The notes under the pieces: model-generated
Seen by the model: the letters and a program-made list of their open reading frames with translations, nothing else
The model's database searches: none
What the model was told of the DNA's origin: nothing
Assembly (NCBI GenBank): GCA_022568135.1
Contig: JADFFQ010000015.1
Coordinates: 1-63,787, forward strand
DNA from: Planctomycetota bacterium
GTDB lineage: Bacteria; Planctomycetota; Phycisphaerae; Phycisphaerales; SM1A02
Length of the DNA stretch: 63,787 nucleotides
Direction of reading: 5' to 3'
Program-made: the position numbers and the translations under genes
Shown here: positions 62,277 to 63,787 of the stretch, one piece after another
How the letters are laid out: every line of letters begins with the position of its first letter
Position numbering within the stretch: position 1 is the stretch's first letter

Positions 62277-63787
62277 ATGAAGTCTGGAGTCATCTTGACA
62301 GCGGCCGGTCTGGCCGGGATCGCGGTTCTCGTCGGTCAAATAAGCGCCGGCGGCGGGCGCGCCGGAGGCGGACCGACCAATGATAACTGCGCCGCCCACG
62401 TAACCATCCTCGAAGGCGTCACCGGCTTCAGCACCATCGGTGCCAACACCGACGGACCGGCCCACGTTTCCTGCGAGTTCGATGGTCAGACCTACCACGA
62501 CATCTGGTATGACTTCACGGCTCCCCAAGACGGTCTTTTGACCGTTAGCACCTGCAATCAGGCCGATTATGACACCGATCTGGTGATCTACAACGGCTGC
62601 GACTGCTTGAACCTGTCGCTGCTCGGTTGCAACGACGATACCGGCGGATGTGCGGGCTTCACGTCCGAGGTGAGGGGACTGGTCATCGCGGGTAACTGCT
62701 ATTTGATTCGCGTCGGCGGCTGGCAGTCCGGCGATCAGGGCAGCGGGACCATCACCGTCTCGGTCGCCGAACCGCCTCCACCACCGAGCATCGGTCCGGA
62801 CGTGATCGTCGGGGCTGTGCCGTCGGTCCACCACTGGGGGTCGGTAGGCACCATTCATTCCTATTCGATTGCCACGACTTCGTGCAACATTGGGGACACC
62901 GATCTGCTCTGGATTGCCAACACCAACCAGCACCCCGTGATCGCCCAGAACATGTTCCGTTTGACCAATGGTCGTTTCGAGCAGATTGGCCAGTCCTGGC
63001 TGAAGCACGCGTTCACCGCGATCAACGACGGCATCTGCGGCGCATGCAACGGCAACCTCGGCAGCGTGCTCGGCGTAGGGTGCTCGGATCCGTACGGCGC
63101 AGGCCTCAACGGCAGCCAGTCGCTGCTGGGTCCGAAATCTGAGGTGAACGCAGCGACCGGGTTTTATCCTTATCCCTACGTGATCGGATGGCAACAGACC
63201 GGAAACACGATCTACAAGCGCTTGCAGGTCCAGGAAGCCGATCTGGCCAATCCAAGTGCGTTGTACTTCGTCGAAGGGCATTATGTGACGGCCGACGATG
63301 CCGCCTGGGGCAACCAGAACAACAACGCCTCCTACCGGTCCGTCACGATCGATGCGGGCTCGCTCAACGCCAGCGTCACCGGCTCCACCCATCAGCAGGA
63401 CCCCGCCATCCAGGCCTGGCAGGATCAGGATCCGAGCGTGGGCCTCGGCAATATCGATGTCGCCAACGATGGCCGGTTCATCCTCGGCTACAAAGCCACC
63501 GATAACGGCGACGGGACCTGGCACTACGAGTACGCCTTGCTGAATCTCAACTCGGATCGCTCCGGGCAGTCGTTCTCCGTGCCGATCCCTGCCTGTGTGA
63601 CCGTGACCAACGAAGGATTCCACGACGTCTTCTATCACAGCGGTGAACCCTACGACGGCACCGATTGGCCGGTGACCGTGGGCGGCGGTGACGTGAGCTG
63701 GTCAACCGATGACTTCACCTTCAACCCCAACGCCAACGCGCTGCGGTGGGGCACGATGTATAACTATCGCTTCGATGCGGACTCGCC
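62277..63787 (+). CDS. exported protein with PPC-like N-terminal domain, 3' end beyond the window
   Basis: Partial: 503 codons to the window edge with no stop. GAGGAGGAG stands 7 nt before the ATG. The signal peptide is near L-A-G-I-A-V-L-V-G-Q-I-S-A-G. Residues about 35-165 match the pre-peptidase C-terminal-like domain with N-D-N-C, D-I-W-Y-D-F-T-A-P, L-T-V-S-T-C-N, T-D-L-V-I-Y and Y-L-I-R-V-G-G. After a Pro linker the rest is Gly/Asn/Asp-rich, with strands and Cys pairs, ending mid-domain. It is probably a surface or secreted protein. The function of the rest is not recognised. Confidence 0.8.
   Translation, partial: MKSGVILTAAGLAGIAVLVGQISAGGGRAGGGPTNDNCAAHVTILEGVTGFSTIGANTDGPAHVSCEFDGQTYHDIWYDFTAPQDGLLTVSTCNQADYDTDLVIYNGCDCLNLSLLGCNDDTGGCAGFTSEVRGLVIAGNCYLIRVGGWQSGDQGSGTITVSVAEPPPPPSIGPDVIVGAVPSVHHWGSVGTIHSYSIATTSCNIGDTDLLWIANTNQHPVIAQNMFRLTNGRFEQIGQSWLKHAFTAINDGICGACNGNLGSVLGVGCSDPYGAGLNGSQSLLGPKSEVNAATGFYPYPYVIGWQQTGNTIYKRLQVQEADLANPSALYFVEGHYVTADDAAWGNQNNNASYRSVTIDAGSLNASVTGSTHQQDPAIQAWQDQDPSVGLGNIDVANDGRFILGYKATDNGDGTWHYEYALLNLNSDRSGQSFSVPIPACVTVTNEGFHDVFYHSGEPYDGTDWPVTVGGGDVSWSTDDFTFNPNANALRWGTMYNYRFDADS

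Noticed and set aside
62274..63638. 454-residue open frame on the minus strand
   Set aside because: It lies antisense to the exported gene at 62277, which has a strong ribosome site, a signal peptide and a PPC-like domain. The minus frame has no start signal and reads as a high-GC shadow.

Overview
The window looks like a chromosomal segment of a high-GC Planctomycetota bacterium, most likely close to Phycisphaerae. This is an inference from gene content. The markers are a TPR protein carrying two RNA-polymerase alpha C-terminal domains, an ECF sigma factor next to a membrane Ser/Thr kinase, a pseudopilin ending in the H-x-DG motif usual in planctomycetes, VIT/VWA proteins, and RAYT-like HUH proteins flanked by palindromes. 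No rRNA, CRISPR array, prophage or integrase is visible.

Layout. 0-15.8 kb: TPR/alpha-CTD protein, a SpoIID-type lipoprotein, a small less GC-rich two-gene island with a Dcd-like protein, a VWA and coiled-coil pair, a VIT/VWA protein, a coiled-coil membrane protein, and an ECF sigma/kinase pair. 15.9-27.7 kb: mainly metabolism, with a TauE/SafE permease, PrpB- and PrpC-like enzymes, a HEPN/MNT toxin-antitoxin pair, a 3-hydroxyacyl-CoA dehydrogenase, a ResB/CcsA cytochrome c maturation pair and a metallo-beta-lactamase-fold hydrolase. 27.9-35.5 kb: envelope and signalling genes, with a beta-barrel, a lipoprotein, FecR, a CHASE2 adenylate cyclase and a convergent GAF-SpoIIE phosphatase. 35.7-39.7 kb: 2'-5' RNA ligase, HU, a hydroxyacid dehydrogenase, a zinc-ribbon membrane protein and enolase.

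39.7-41.7 kb holds two palindrome-flanked RAYT-like units, one intact and one internally deleted, on either side of a TlpA-like thioredoxin lipoprotein. 41.7-53.7 kb: an OppA/OppB pair without the other transporter genes, a HEAT-like protein, a large TPR protein, a flippase-like protein, a DUF4160/DUF2442 pair in which the DUF4160 gene is frameshifted, pyrE, a pseudopilin and gatB. 53.7-58.5 kb is an accessory segment: a long gene-poor stretch, a NACHT-LRR NTPase whose leucine-rich repeats are still near-identical in DNA, and a second, divergent RAYT-like gene with its own palindrome. A third palindrome family sits in inverted orientation at both edges. 58.5-63.8 kb: a DisA_N diadenylate cyclase-like gene, a divergent pair of exported proteins, tRNA-Cys(GCA), and an exported protein that runs off the window.

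The most notable material is the set of palindromes and RAYT-like genes: two divergent lineages, each with its own palindrome, plus a deletion derivative that keeps both palindromes. The NACHT-LRR gene with a recently expanded sensor array and the Dcd island bounded by 24-bp direct repeats are the other main leads. All functional statements rest on motif reading by eye; no database search was possible.
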